Shown here: piece by piece, positions 1 through 5,481 of the stretch
How the letters are laid out: every line of letters starts with the position of its first letter
Position numbering within the stretch: position 1 is the first letter of the stretch
Source of the DNA: Chryseobacterium gleum
Lineage (GTDB): Bacteria; Bacteroidota; Bacteroidia; Flavobacteriales_D; Crocinitomicaceae
Length of the DNA: 5,481 nt
Assembly: GCA_943326825.2 (NCBI GenBank)
Contig: CALPUT020000194.1
Coordinates: 1-5,481 of the forward strand
Reading direction: 5' to 3'
The notes under the pieces: model-generated
The model's database searches: none
What the model was told of the DNA's origin: nothing
What the model saw: only the letters and a program-made list of their open reading frames with translations
Translations under genes and position numbers: made by a program

Positions 1-1
1 T

Positions 2-367
2 GCTGTAAGTTTATTCTCAAGGTATTTATTCAAACCCAAAGTTGGATTAGAACTTGCTTTTGATATTTTTTCTAAACAATCCAATTTAGGCTATAAAACA
101 GACATTCAAAAAAATCAAATAGACATTCTCCAATTAGGTGTTTTTGCTGGTTATATTTTACCGTTAGATAAGATGCATTTCATTCTAGGAATGGGTGTTT
201 ATATTCGAGATAAATACCAACCTGACATGTTTCTTTATCACCGTGTCGGAATGCGCTACTTTATGAATAATGGATTATTCTTTAACGTAGTTCTAAAATC
301 TCATTTTGCAAGTGCAGATTATTTTGAAACCGGCATTGGTTATACATTTAACTATAAATCAAAATGA
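2..367 (+). CDS. PagL-like outer-membrane beta-barrel protein (acyloxyacyl hydrolase family), 5'-truncated
   Basis: The reading frame is open from the first complete codon at base 2 to a TGA at 365-367, giving the last 121 residues. The real start lies left of the window. The internal ATG at 173 is not the start, because the upstream residues continue the same pattern. The fragment alternates short amphipathic strands with turns (for example LELAFDIF, LQLGVFAGYIL, FILGMGVYI) and ends in GIGYTF, as expected of an outer-membrane barrel. The tail LKSHFASADYFETGIGY resembles the end of Bacteroidota proteins assigned to the PagL / lipid A 3-O-deacylase family, where a His and a Glu near the C-terminus belong to the catalytic site. 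His101 and Glu109 of the fragment could fill these roles. The usual Ser two residues after His is Ala here, with a Ser at the next position, so enzymatic activity is uncertain. The stop overlaps the start of the following lipoprotein gene by ATGA, suggesting co-translation. The barrel assignment is fairly firm; the PagL assignment is from remembered motif likeness. Confidence 0.68.
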   Translation, partial: AVSLFSRYLFKPKVGLELAFDIFSKQSNLGYKTDIQKNQIDILQLGVFAGYILPLDKMHFILGMGVYIRDKYQPDMFLYHRVGMRYFMNNGLFFNVVLKSHFASADYFETGIGYTFNYKSK

Positions 368-1107
368 AACAGATTATCATCTTAGTTGGTTTTTCGATTG
401 CACTGTTTTCTTGTAAAAAACCTGAAAACAGAACTTGCTTTAAATCTGTTGGTGCAATCATAGAAAAAAAAATAAAACTCGGTTCATTTAATAAATTAAA
501 ATTGAATGAACATTTAAAATATGTTTTAATCCAAGATTCTACAGATAAATTTATTGTAAAAGGAGGCGAAAATTTATTAAACCACATTCACTTCCAATTG
601 ACTGATAACACTATCGAAATTACAAATAAAAACAAATGTAGTTTTCTAAGAGATTACAGTAAAAAAGTCATTGTTGAAATTCACTTTACATCTTTAATTA
701 ACATTGAATTAATAGGATCAGAAACGTTGACAAATATCGGAACTTTAAATCTGGATTTATTCTCACTTACCATCAGTGATGGAGCTGGATCAGTAGATTT
801 AAAGAACATTAACTCAAATGTATTTGAAACTTTTTTAACGGGTGGAAATGGTGATTTTACACTTTCTGGCAAAGCAAATTTTGCTCATTTCATCGTCAAC
901 GGAAACGGATATTGTAACACTAATGATTTTATAGCCATTGACTCGTTAGATGTGATTACAAATTCAAGTGCTCCAGTAAAAGTCAATGCAAATAATACCT
1001 ATTTCAGAACTGAAATAAAAAGAAATGGAGACCTTTATTATATAGGATCTCCATTATCAATAAAAAATACAGTATATAGTACTGGCAAATTAATCAATGC
1101 CAATTAA
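364..1107 (+). CDS. GIN-domain (DUF2807) lipoprotein
   Basis: This is a complete gene of 247 residues starting at ATG 364, inside the ATGA overlap with the upstream barrel gene. The N-terminus is a short lipoprotein signal: one Lys, a hydrophobic run, and the lipobox LFSC with Cys17 as the predicted lipidated residue. The residues after Cys17 (KKPENR) lack the run of acidic residues used in some Bacteroidota as a surface-export signal, so a periplasm-facing location is slightly favoured. From about residue 35 to the end the protein matches the GIN head domain (PF10988, DUF2807, 'putative auto-transporter adhesin'). It opens with a strand pattern around FNKLKLNEHLKYVLIQ, followed by the family-typical NKCSFLRDYSKKVIVEIHF near 89-108. 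Gly/Asn/Ser-rich turns follow at 118-122, 139-143, 160-164 and 179-182, consistent with a beta-helical fold. The family is common in Bacteroidota and its biochemical role is unknown. Overlap with the barrel gene suggests a shared envelope role, but this is inference. Confidence 0.87.
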   Translation: MKQIIILVGFSIALFSCKKPENRTCFKSVGAIIEKKIKLGSFNKLKLNEHLKYVLIQDSTDKFIVKGGENLLNHIHFQLTDNTIEITNKNKCSFLRDYSKKVIVEIHFTSLINIELIGSETLTNIGTLNLDLFSLTISDGAGSVDLKNINSNVFETFLTGGNGDFTLSGKANFAHFIVNGNGYCNTNDFIAIDSLDVITNSSAPVKVNANNTYFRTEIKRNGDLYYIGSPLSIKNTVYSTGKLINAN

Positions 1108-1772
1108 AGCGAATTATCTCTTTTCAATTTCATTAAAATTGTAAATGCTCTGTCAATATCTACTTGAGAAACGATTGTCGTAAACTCATTTGAAGTTGAA
1201 ACGATTTCAATAATATTAATACCTTCCCAAGCTAAGTGTTTCAATAAATAGTAATAAATACCGTGTAACTCAGAATTGATTGGAGGCAATTTAACACTTA
1301 CTGAAGCTAAATTCTTAGAATGAGCAGTTAACTTTTCATCTTTAAAAATCTCGTTGATAACATCAATATGATTGGAACTCACAATAATTGTTGTTTCGGT
1401 GATTCCGTGACAAATTGTAAAAAAACTATCGTTTTCTTTATTCAACATGTTCATCAACATTGATTGTTTCTCTTTTAAGGTATCAGAATTTTTATAGGTG
1501 AAATCAGCTAGGTTACTTCTTACAAGTAGATCACCTATTTCACCCATTACATTTTTAATTTTCAATTCTAATTGGTGATAGTATCCAGGAGGCATGCGTT
1601 TAATAGCCATTACAATAGCACCTTCATTCACTTCTTTCTTGAAAATCTCTTCTATTTCAGGTTTTAATTTTCTAGCCAAAGAAGAAATATTAATTAAATT
1701 TTCAGCCATCGCTTCTCTTAAGAATGGACTACGATTAATTAATTCCTCTGTTATTTTACCTAATGATTGCAT
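1104..1772 (-). CDS. ACT-domain protein, aspartate-kinase regulatory-domain-like, without a kinase domain
   Basis: This is a complete 222-residue gene starting at ATG 1772-1770, preceded by an AAAGAGATAG stretch that could act as a weak ribosome site. It has no signal peptide or membrane segment, so it is cytoplasmic. Residues 1-70 are a helical domain (SPFLREAMAENLINISSLAR, then GAIVMAIKRM) that looks like a small helical or winged-helix module. Residues about 75-148 look like a degenerate ACT domain (FFTICHGITETTIIVSS). Residues about 156-217 are a clearer ACT domain: VSVKLPP, then LLKHLAWEGINIIEIVSTSNE, then TTIVSQVDIDRAF. This is the pattern of the regulatory C-terminus of aspartate kinases (GINI-EI-STS-E-T-V--D--RA). 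The N-terminal amino-acid kinase catalytic domain is absent, so it should not be called an aspartate kinase even though automated annotation may do so. A role as an amino-acid-sensing regulator is inferred. It lies 114 bp downstream of cmk behind a hairpin, so it probably has its own promoter. Its 3' end overlaps the convergent lipoprotein gene by 4 bp. Confidence 0.82.
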   Translation of the reverse strand: MQSLGKITEELINRSPFLREAMAENLINISSLARKLKPEIEEIFKKEVNEGAIVMAIKRMPPGYYHQLELKIKNVMGEIGDLLVRSNLADFTYKNSDTLKEKQSMLMNMLNKENDSFFTICHGITETTIIVSSNHIDVINEIFKDEKLTAHSKNLASVSVKLPPINSELHGIYYYLLKHLAWEGINIIEIVSTSNEFTTIVSQVDIDRAFTILMKLKRDNSL

Positions 1773-1815
1773 CTATCTCTTTAGTTTAGTAATCTTAATT
1801 ATTATTTAGCACTAA

Positions 1816-1823
1816 CAAAAATA
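1816..1823 (-). promoter_or_regulatory. Candidate Bacteroidota -7 promoter element for the ACT-domain gene
   Basis: Read on the - strand this is TATTTTTG, which fits the TAnnTTTG consensus of Bacteroidota primary-sigma promoters. Transcription would begin near 1809, giving a leader of about 35-40 bases before the ATG at 1772. I find no matching TTTG about 19-21 bases further upstream, so only half of the usual promoter is visible. In such AT-rich sequence the match could be due to chance. It overlaps the descending arm and T-tract of the hairpin at 1819-1852. Confidence 0.3.
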
Positions 1824-1852
1824 GCGAAAAAAAATTAATTATTTCGCTATTT
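1819..1852 (-). terminator. Intrinsic terminator downstream of cmk
   Basis: A perfect 11-bp inverted repeat (arms 1819-1829 and 1842-1852, AAATAGCGAAA with its complement) flanks a 12-base AT-rich loop. On the - strand the hairpin begins 34 bases after the cmk stop codon and runs into TATTTTTGTT, giving the U-rich tail of an intrinsic terminator. Three further pairs are possible outside the stem if two bases bulge. Only three G/C pairs lie in the stem, so termination may be partial, allowing some read-through into the ACT-domain gene. Confidence 0.68.
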
Positions 1853-1886
1853 GTTATATTTTTAAAATTTTTAGGCTAATTATAAA

Positions 1887-2591
1887 TTAATCAAACACTT
1901 TTATGGCTTTAATTTCGTTGATAATATCCAAAGCCAATTCCAATTGTTGTTTCTCTGTTAAATTTGAATTATCGATAACTATAGCATCATCACATTTAAT
2001 TAATGGGCTTTCTTTTCTGGTGGTATCAATAAAATCTCTTTCTTGTAAATTTTGTTCGATTTCCTCTAAAGTAGCTTCATTTTCAGTTCCTTTCAATTCC
2101 TCAAATCTTCTTTGAGCTCGGATCTTTGGATCAGATGTAATGAAAAGCTTTAATTCAGCATTTGGAAAAACAACAGAACCGATATCCCTTCCATCCATAA
2201 CAACTCCCCCTTTTTGACCTAAAAGTCGTTGAGCATGAACTAATTTCTGTCTTACTTGCTTAATTACGGCAACTTTTGAAACCAACGATGAAACTTTTAT
2301 CGAACGGATTTTAGATTCTACGTTTACATTGTTTAAAATCAATTCCGGTTTTAAGGTTGTTTCATTTGTCACAAAAGACAATTGTATTTCTGGTAATCGA
2401 ATAATTAATTCCTCAATATTAATTTGATTATCATCTACCAAACCATTTTCAATACAATAAAGAGAAATTCCTCTATACATTGCGCCTGTATCAATAAAAA
2501 CATAACCCAATTCTTTAGCCAAAGCCTTAGCCATCGTACTTTTTCCGCATGATGAATAACCGTCAATAGCGATTGTTATGTTTTTACTCAT
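1887..2591 (-). CDS. cmk: Cytidylate kinase ((d)CMP kinase)
   Basis: Cmk phosphorylates CMP and dCMP to their diphosphates using ATP, in cytoplasmic pyrimidine salvage and nucleotide recycling. The 234-residue length is close to the roughly 225-230 of the family. The ATP-binding P-loop is GYSSCGKST at residues 11-19. The nucleotide-monophosphate site includes DTGAMYR at 34-40, and GRDIGSVVFP near residues 133-142 is the conserved Gly-Arg-Asp segment. The lid and C-terminal region contain RDFIDTTRKESPL followed by DDAIVID, the equivalent of the Arg/Asp pair that binds the CMP base and phosphates. All expected motifs are present and no frame damage is seen. The start is ATG 2591-2589, directly before the residues that lead into the P-loop strand. 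The gene lies 10 bp after the stop of the TPR/PD40/OmpA-like gene and is probably transcribed with it. A hairpin terminator follows its stop. Confidence 0.97.
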   Translation of the reverse strand: MSKNITIAIDGYSSCGKSTMAKALAKELGYVFIDTGAMYRGISLYCIENGLVDDNQINIEELIIRLPEIQLSFVTNETTLKPELILNNVNVESKIRSIKVSSLVSKVAVIKQVRQKLVHAQRLLGQKGGVVMDGRDIGSVVFPNAELKLFITSDPKIRAQRRFEELKGTENEATLEEIEQNLQERDFIDTTRKESPLIKCDDAIVIDNSNLTEKQQLELALDIINEIKAIKVFD

Positions 2592-2601
2592 TGATAAGAA
2601 A

Positions 2602-4776
2602 TTACTTTGTTTTTAAATAAATGAACTGAAACTTTTGATATTTTTTTCGATCTGCAGCATCGTTCGCATATTCAGGACCTTCAACTACAGACTGTTTAAT
2701 AACAACATTAACTTTACTTTTTAATTCTTTATTATTAGAAATATAAGCAACTAATTCTTTCTGAATATTTAAAGCTCTAATCTGAGCTAAGTTTTCATTG
2801 TTTTTGTATTTACTTGTAGGAACTTTTGAAGCTGAAGATTCAATTTCAATTGTCAACGTTTTCCTTCCTGAATCTTTTAGCTGTTTTTCAATTTCATTTA
2901 AGAAAATCTTCAAATCTCCACTTTTCACTGAAAGTAAATTTCCATTGTATCCAAAATAATGAATCATTTCAAAATCCTTCATTGAATTATTTGCTTCAAC
3001 ATCATCTTTTTTACCAATCTCTTTAACTCCAATTTCTTTTAATCCTAAATCATTTTCTTTCATTGGAACTTTTTCTGAAGCCAATGTTGGGTTTTCTGAG
3101 CCTTCAGTTGAAGAAATTACTTTCATTGCTTTAGTATCTAAAACTATTTCTCTGAAAATTTCATGATATTTATTATCACATTTCGTAGATACTTTTTCTC
3201 TAAAAACTTCTTTATCAGTTCCACTCGTTATTACATATTCATAATCTCTACAGTGTTCTAACAATGAACTAAAAAATGTACCATCTCTCAAACGAGGAGT
3301 TGTAGAATTAGCCATTGTTTCTTCACAATTCAAACAAGAAACAGTAATTTTTAAATCGGAAGGTATTGGTTCACCACTTACAGTCTTAATATGCCCTTTC
3401 AATGCTGCAATATTATTCAATCCAACATAATCATTTTGAATTTCATAAATATCTTTCTCGCCATATCCATTTTTTCGAAAAGAGGTCATATAGCCTTTCA
3501 AACCATCAATAGTTGTGGTATAAAAAATATCATCTCCAGTAGAATTAATTGGATACCCCATATTCAAAGGATCTCCCCAAACATTATCTTCATCTCTAAC
3601 TGTAACGAAAATATCAAATCCACCCATACTTTTGGGGCCATTACTAGAATAGTATAAAGTTTTATTATCACTTGCAATAAATGGTGAATCTTCGTCACTT
3701 GAAGTATTGATGTTTGGTCCTAAATTTTGTGGTAAACTCCAAGATCCATCAGGCATTTTTACTACTCGATAAATATCTCTTCCTCCCAATCCTCCAGGTC
3801 TATCTGACACAAAATACATATTCAAACCATCCGTTGTCATTGTACAATGTGTTTCCCAACTTTCAGTATTTACACCTTTGTAATCGATGCCTTTAATTTC
3901 AGAGAAGGAATTAGATTTAAAATCAGAAAAAAACAAATCGCCTGCACCTGTATTATCTTGATAAACATAAATTCTTTTCTCATCTGAACTTACCGCTACA
4001 GTTGCTTCATTTCTTTGGGCTTCACAAAAATCCATTTTTTGAGGAGACAACCAATTTCCTTTTTCATCGCTATAACTCACATAAATATCTTCAGGAAAAT
4101 CATTATTTGAAGCATCTCGATAAGCATCTGTCTCACCATTTTCCCAAGGTCTTCTAGAAGTGAAATAAATAGCAGAACCATCCAATGAAACTACTGGAGA
4201 ATATTCAGGATATTGAGTATTGATTTCCTTACCAATATTTTTAACAATTGCTTTTTTAGGTCGCGCAATTAATGCTTTAGCAACGTCACATTGCAAAATG
4301 GAGTTATGCGCCTTATAAATTAAGTCGGAATTAGAATTAGTCGAAATCAAAAATTGATTGAAATATTGTTTTGCTTTCTCTAATTCACCATTTAAATGAT
4401 AACATTTCCCTAAATGGTAAAAAGCATCTAATGAGGCATTTATTTCATGCAATGAATATAAATCATAATTACCACTTGTACTTAAAATAGCCTTTTGAAG
4501 ATGTGTAATCGCTTTAACATAATCCATTTTAGAATACAATAAAATATATCCTTTTTTATAATTATAATTTGAACTTTCAGGTTGGAATTCCAGTAATTTA
4601 TCCACCAGGATCTCAGCTAAATATAACTGGTTATAAGTCATCAAAGTAGAACTTTCAAAAACCAATTCTTGTTCTGAGTAGGTGGCAGCCATATTTCTAA
4701 CTTCTACTTCTGATTTTTGTCCAAATAGGACAACAGATATTATCAAAGTGAAAAACGTTAACAGAATTTTAATCAT
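2602..4776 (-). CDS. Multidomain envelope protein: TPR, PD40 beta-propeller, CRD-like and degenerate OmpA-like domains (PorE-like architecture)
   Basis: The frame is open from an ATG at 4800, but I favour the ATG at 4776 (724 residues). It places Met-Ile-Lys directly before a hydrophobic signal segment ending at LFG|Q; the longer form adds eight residues before it. Residue numbers here count from the 4800 ATG. TPR-like helices occupy about 55-175 (AEILVDKLLEFQP, YHLGKCYHLNGELEKAKQYF). Five PD40/WD40-like blades lie near 197-243, 263-294, 315-348, 369-401 and 421-454, with the repeated pattern S-DG--IYF-S-RP---GG-DIY. A carboxypeptidase-regulatory-like domain with four Cys (489, 492, 517, 541) spans about 465-555. 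A charged linker containing a KEIGVKEIG repeat follows. Residues about 610-732 resemble an OmpA C-terminal domain that has lost key residues. The domain order matches PorE, an OmpA-like type IX secretion accessory protein, but that protein is a lipoprotein and this one has no lipobox. Secretion function is therefore inference; an exported envelope role is well supported. cmk follows 10 bp downstream. Confidence 0.88.
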   Translation of the reverse strand: MIKILLTFFTLIISVVLFGQKSEVEVRNMAATYSEQELVFESSTLMTYNQLYLAEILVDKLLEFQPESSNYNYKKGYILLYSKMDYVKAITHLQKAILSTSGNYDLYSLHEINASLDAFYHLGKCYHLNGELEKAKQYFNQFLISTNSNSDLIYKAHNSILQCDVAKALIARPKKAIVKNIGKEINTQYPEYSPVVSLDGSAIYFTSRRPWENGETDAYRDASNNDFPEDIYVSYSDEKGNWLSPQKMDFCEAQRNEATVAVSSDEKRIYVYQDNTGAGDLFFSDFKSNSFSEIKGIDYKGVNTESWETHCTMTTDGLNMYFVSDRPGGLGGRDIYRVVKMPDGSWSLPQNLGPNINTSSDEDSPFIASDNKTLYYSSNGPKSMGGFDIFVTVRDEDNVWGDPLNMGYPINSTGDDIFYTTTIDGLKGYMTSFRKNGYGEKDIYEIQNDYVGLNNIAALKGHIKTVSGEPIPSDLKITVSCLNCEETMANSTTPRLRDGTFFSSLLEHCRDYEYVITSGTDKEVFREKVSTKCDNKYHEIFREIVLDTKAMKVISSTEGSENPTLASEKVPMKENDLGLKEIGVKEIGKKDDVEANNSMKDFEMIHYFGYNGNLLSVKSGDLKIFLNEIEKQLKDSGRKTLTIEIESSASKVPTSKYKNNENLAQIRALNIQKELVAYISNNKELKSKVNVVIKQSVVEGPEYANDAADRKKYQKFQFIYLKTK

Positions 4777-4852
4777 ATAATTTATATTACAAAACAACAT
4801 CTAACTTTTAAATGAAAAGAGTTATTGTTAGTATTCATTTGCTTTAACACAC

Positions 4853-4860
4853 CAAATTTA
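4853..4860 (-). promoter_or_regulatory. Candidate -7 promoter element for the TPR/PD40/OmpA-like gene and cmk
   Basis: On the - strand this reads TAAATTTG, fitting the Bacteroidota TAnnTTTG element. Transcription would start near 4846, about 70 bases before the preferred ATG at 4776 and 46 before the ATG at 4800. The strong terminator just upstream (4895-4929) means this gene needs its own promoter within 4801-4894, which supports a promoter somewhere here. The nearest upstream TTTG (4895-4892) is 31 bases away, too far for the usual spacing, so the -33 box is missing or divergent. Confidence 0.35.
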
Positions 4861-4894
4861 AAATTTTTAAGCTATAAATTAGGATTTTAAGCAA

Positions 4895-4929
4895 AAAAAA
4901 ACGCATTTAAAATTTAAATGCGTTTTTTT
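4895..4929 (-). terminator. Strong palindromic intrinsic terminator downstream of the OmpA-family gene
   Basis: A perfect 17-bp inverted repeat (arms 4895-4911 and 4913-4929) is centred on base 4912. Its core is ACGCATTTAAA with its complement, bordered by nine A bases on the left and seven T bases on the right. On the - strand it begins seven bases after the OmpA-family stop codon at 4936 and ends in a T-tract, the classic intrinsic terminator layout. The structure is nearly symmetrical, so it could also stop transcription from the left, although no + strand gene approaches it. It separates the two OmpA-type genes into different transcription units. Confidence 0.88.
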
Positions 4930-4935
4930 ATAAAT

Positions 4936-5481
4936 CTAATTTTTTATTATGTTAAATTCAGTTCGTCTGTTGGCTTGATGCTCTGCTTCTGAACATGGAA
5001 CAATTACCGTTCCTTCACACTCACATTTGTTCACTAATTGAGTTTCACCATATCCTTTCCCACTAATACGTTCAGGATGAGAAATTTTCTTTTTAATGTA
5101 ATCCGCTGATGCTTTGGCTCTTTTATCTGATAAAATCATATTTGATTCAGCTGAACTTCTACAATCTGTATGAGAACCAAGTTCAACATGAATCTTAGGA
5201 TTATCGTTCATTATTTTAATAATTTTCTCTAATTCAACCTTAGCATCTGGTCGAATAGCGTATTTAGCTAAATCAAAATAAATAGGTTTTAAATTCAATA
5301 CTTTAGCTAAATCCATTCCCACTTCATTTTTCTCAAGTTGGTACTTCAATTCAATAGTAGCATTTGAATCTAATAAATGTTTTACCTCAAAAGTTTGCGT
5401 CAAATATCCTTCTTTAGATATTTTAACCTTTAATAATAATGAATCTCCGTAAAACTTATCTCTTGCAATACCAGATTGAAA
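4936..5481 (-). CDS. OmpA-family protein with intact peptidoglycan-binding domain, 5'-truncated
   Basis: The frame is open from the right edge of the window to the stop at 4936-4938, giving the last 181 residues; the start lies beyond base 5481. A TTG at 5403-5401 can be read as a start but is not one, since the coding pattern continues upstream of it. Residues 1-60 of the fragment (KFYGDSLLLKVKISKEGY, then TQTFEVKHLL) look like the end of a carboxypeptidase-regulatory-type beta-sandwich. Residues about 65-181 form the OmpA C-terminal domain: IYFDLAKYAIRPDA, ELGSHTDCR, LSDKRA, GKGYGE and NRRTEF. The Asp of HTD (106) and the Arg of DKRA (121), which bind diaminopimelate in peptidoglycan in characterised family members, are both present. 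Four cysteines (107, 153, 155, 163), including a CEC and a later Cys in the loop before NRRTEF, are typical of Bacteroidota versions and may form periplasmic disulfides. It probably anchors the outer membrane to the cell wall. The missing N-terminus may carry TPR and PD40 repeats like its neighbour, but this cannot be seen. Confidence 0.92.
   Translation of the reverse strand, partial: FQSGIARDKFYGDSLLLKVKISKEGYLTQTFEVKHLLDSNATIELKYQLEKNEVGMDLAKVLNLKPIYFDLAKYAIRPDAKVELEKIIKIMNDNPKIHVELGSHTDCRSSAESNMILSDKRAKASADYIKKKISHPERISGKGYGETQLVNKCECEGTVIVPCSEAEHQANRRTEFNIIKN

Noticed and set aside
173..175. ATG as the start of a 64-residue protein
   Set aside because: The same frame is open back to base 2 with consistent barrel-strand composition; the 64-residue form would be only the end of a barrel.
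588..596. Lipobox or surface-export signal search and KEIG repeat as a functional motif in the large envelope protein
   Set aside because: No Cys follows the signal segment, so it is not a lipoprotein. The KEIGVKEIG repeat (protein residues 588-596, numbered from the 4800 ATG) lies in a charged linker and is too short to claim function.
1083..1102. TGGCA/TGCCA inverted repeat as a terminator between the convergent genes
   Set aside because: The stem is only 5 bp with a 10-base loop, lies inside the coding sequence, and has no adjacent T-tract in either direction.
2826..3896. Several + strand open frames of 60-88 codons opposite the large envelope gene
   Set aside because: They are antisense to a gene with clear domains, have low-complexity composition typical of reverse reading, and show no recognisable motif.
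5401..5403. TTG start codon for a 155-residue OmpA-type gene
   Set aside because: The frame stays open to the window edge and the upstream residues look like a continuing beta-sandwich domain, so the gene is 5'-truncated by the window and does not start at this TTG.
1..5481. Mobile elements, CRISPR arrays, tRNA or rRNA genes, phage or toxin-antitoxin modules
   Set aside because: No transposase, integrase, repeat-spacer array or RNA-gene signature was seen; genes are tightly packed and composition looks uniform.

Overview
The window looks like chromosomal DNA from a Bacteroidota bacterium, most likely of the Flavobacteriales. The DNA is very AT-rich and the genes lack clear Shine-Dalgarno sites. 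The proteins are typical of the phylum: OmpA-type envelope proteins with PD40 propeller repeats, a GIN-domain (DUF2807) lipoprotein and a PagL-like outer-membrane barrel. A -7 element of the phylum type (TAnnTTTG) can be found in two intergenic gaps. I cannot name the genus from sequence alone.

Layout: on the + strand, the 3' end of a PagL/acyloxyacyl-hydrolase-like beta-barrel gene (2-367) overlaps by ATGA with a GIN-domain lipoprotein gene (364-1107). This pair meets head-on, sharing a TTAA at both stop codons, with a leftward gene for a small ACT-domain regulator-like protein (1104-1772). All remaining genes are also on the - strand. In transcription order from the right edge they are: the 3' end of a canonical OmpA-family gene (4936-5481), a strong palindromic terminator (4895-4929), a multidomain TPR/PD40/OmpA-like envelope protein (2602-4776), cytidylate kinase cmk (1887-2591), a second terminator (1819-1852), and then the ACT gene.

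How the genes work together: the TPR/PD40/OmpA-like gene and cmk are 10 bp apart and probably form one transcription unit, bounded by the two hairpins. The two OmpA-type genes are neighbours but appear to be separate units. One keeps the peptidoglycan-binding residues of the OmpA C-terminal domain and the other has lost several of them. Most of the window therefore encodes cell-envelope proteins, plus one core nucleotide-metabolism enzyme (cmk) and one putative amino-acid-sensing protein.

The gene content is ordinary for this phylum. I see no mobile element, CRISPR array, RNA gene or clear novel system. The points most worth a second look are the degenerate OmpA domain beside an intact one, the kinase-less ACT protein, and the terminator that overlaps a candidate promoter.
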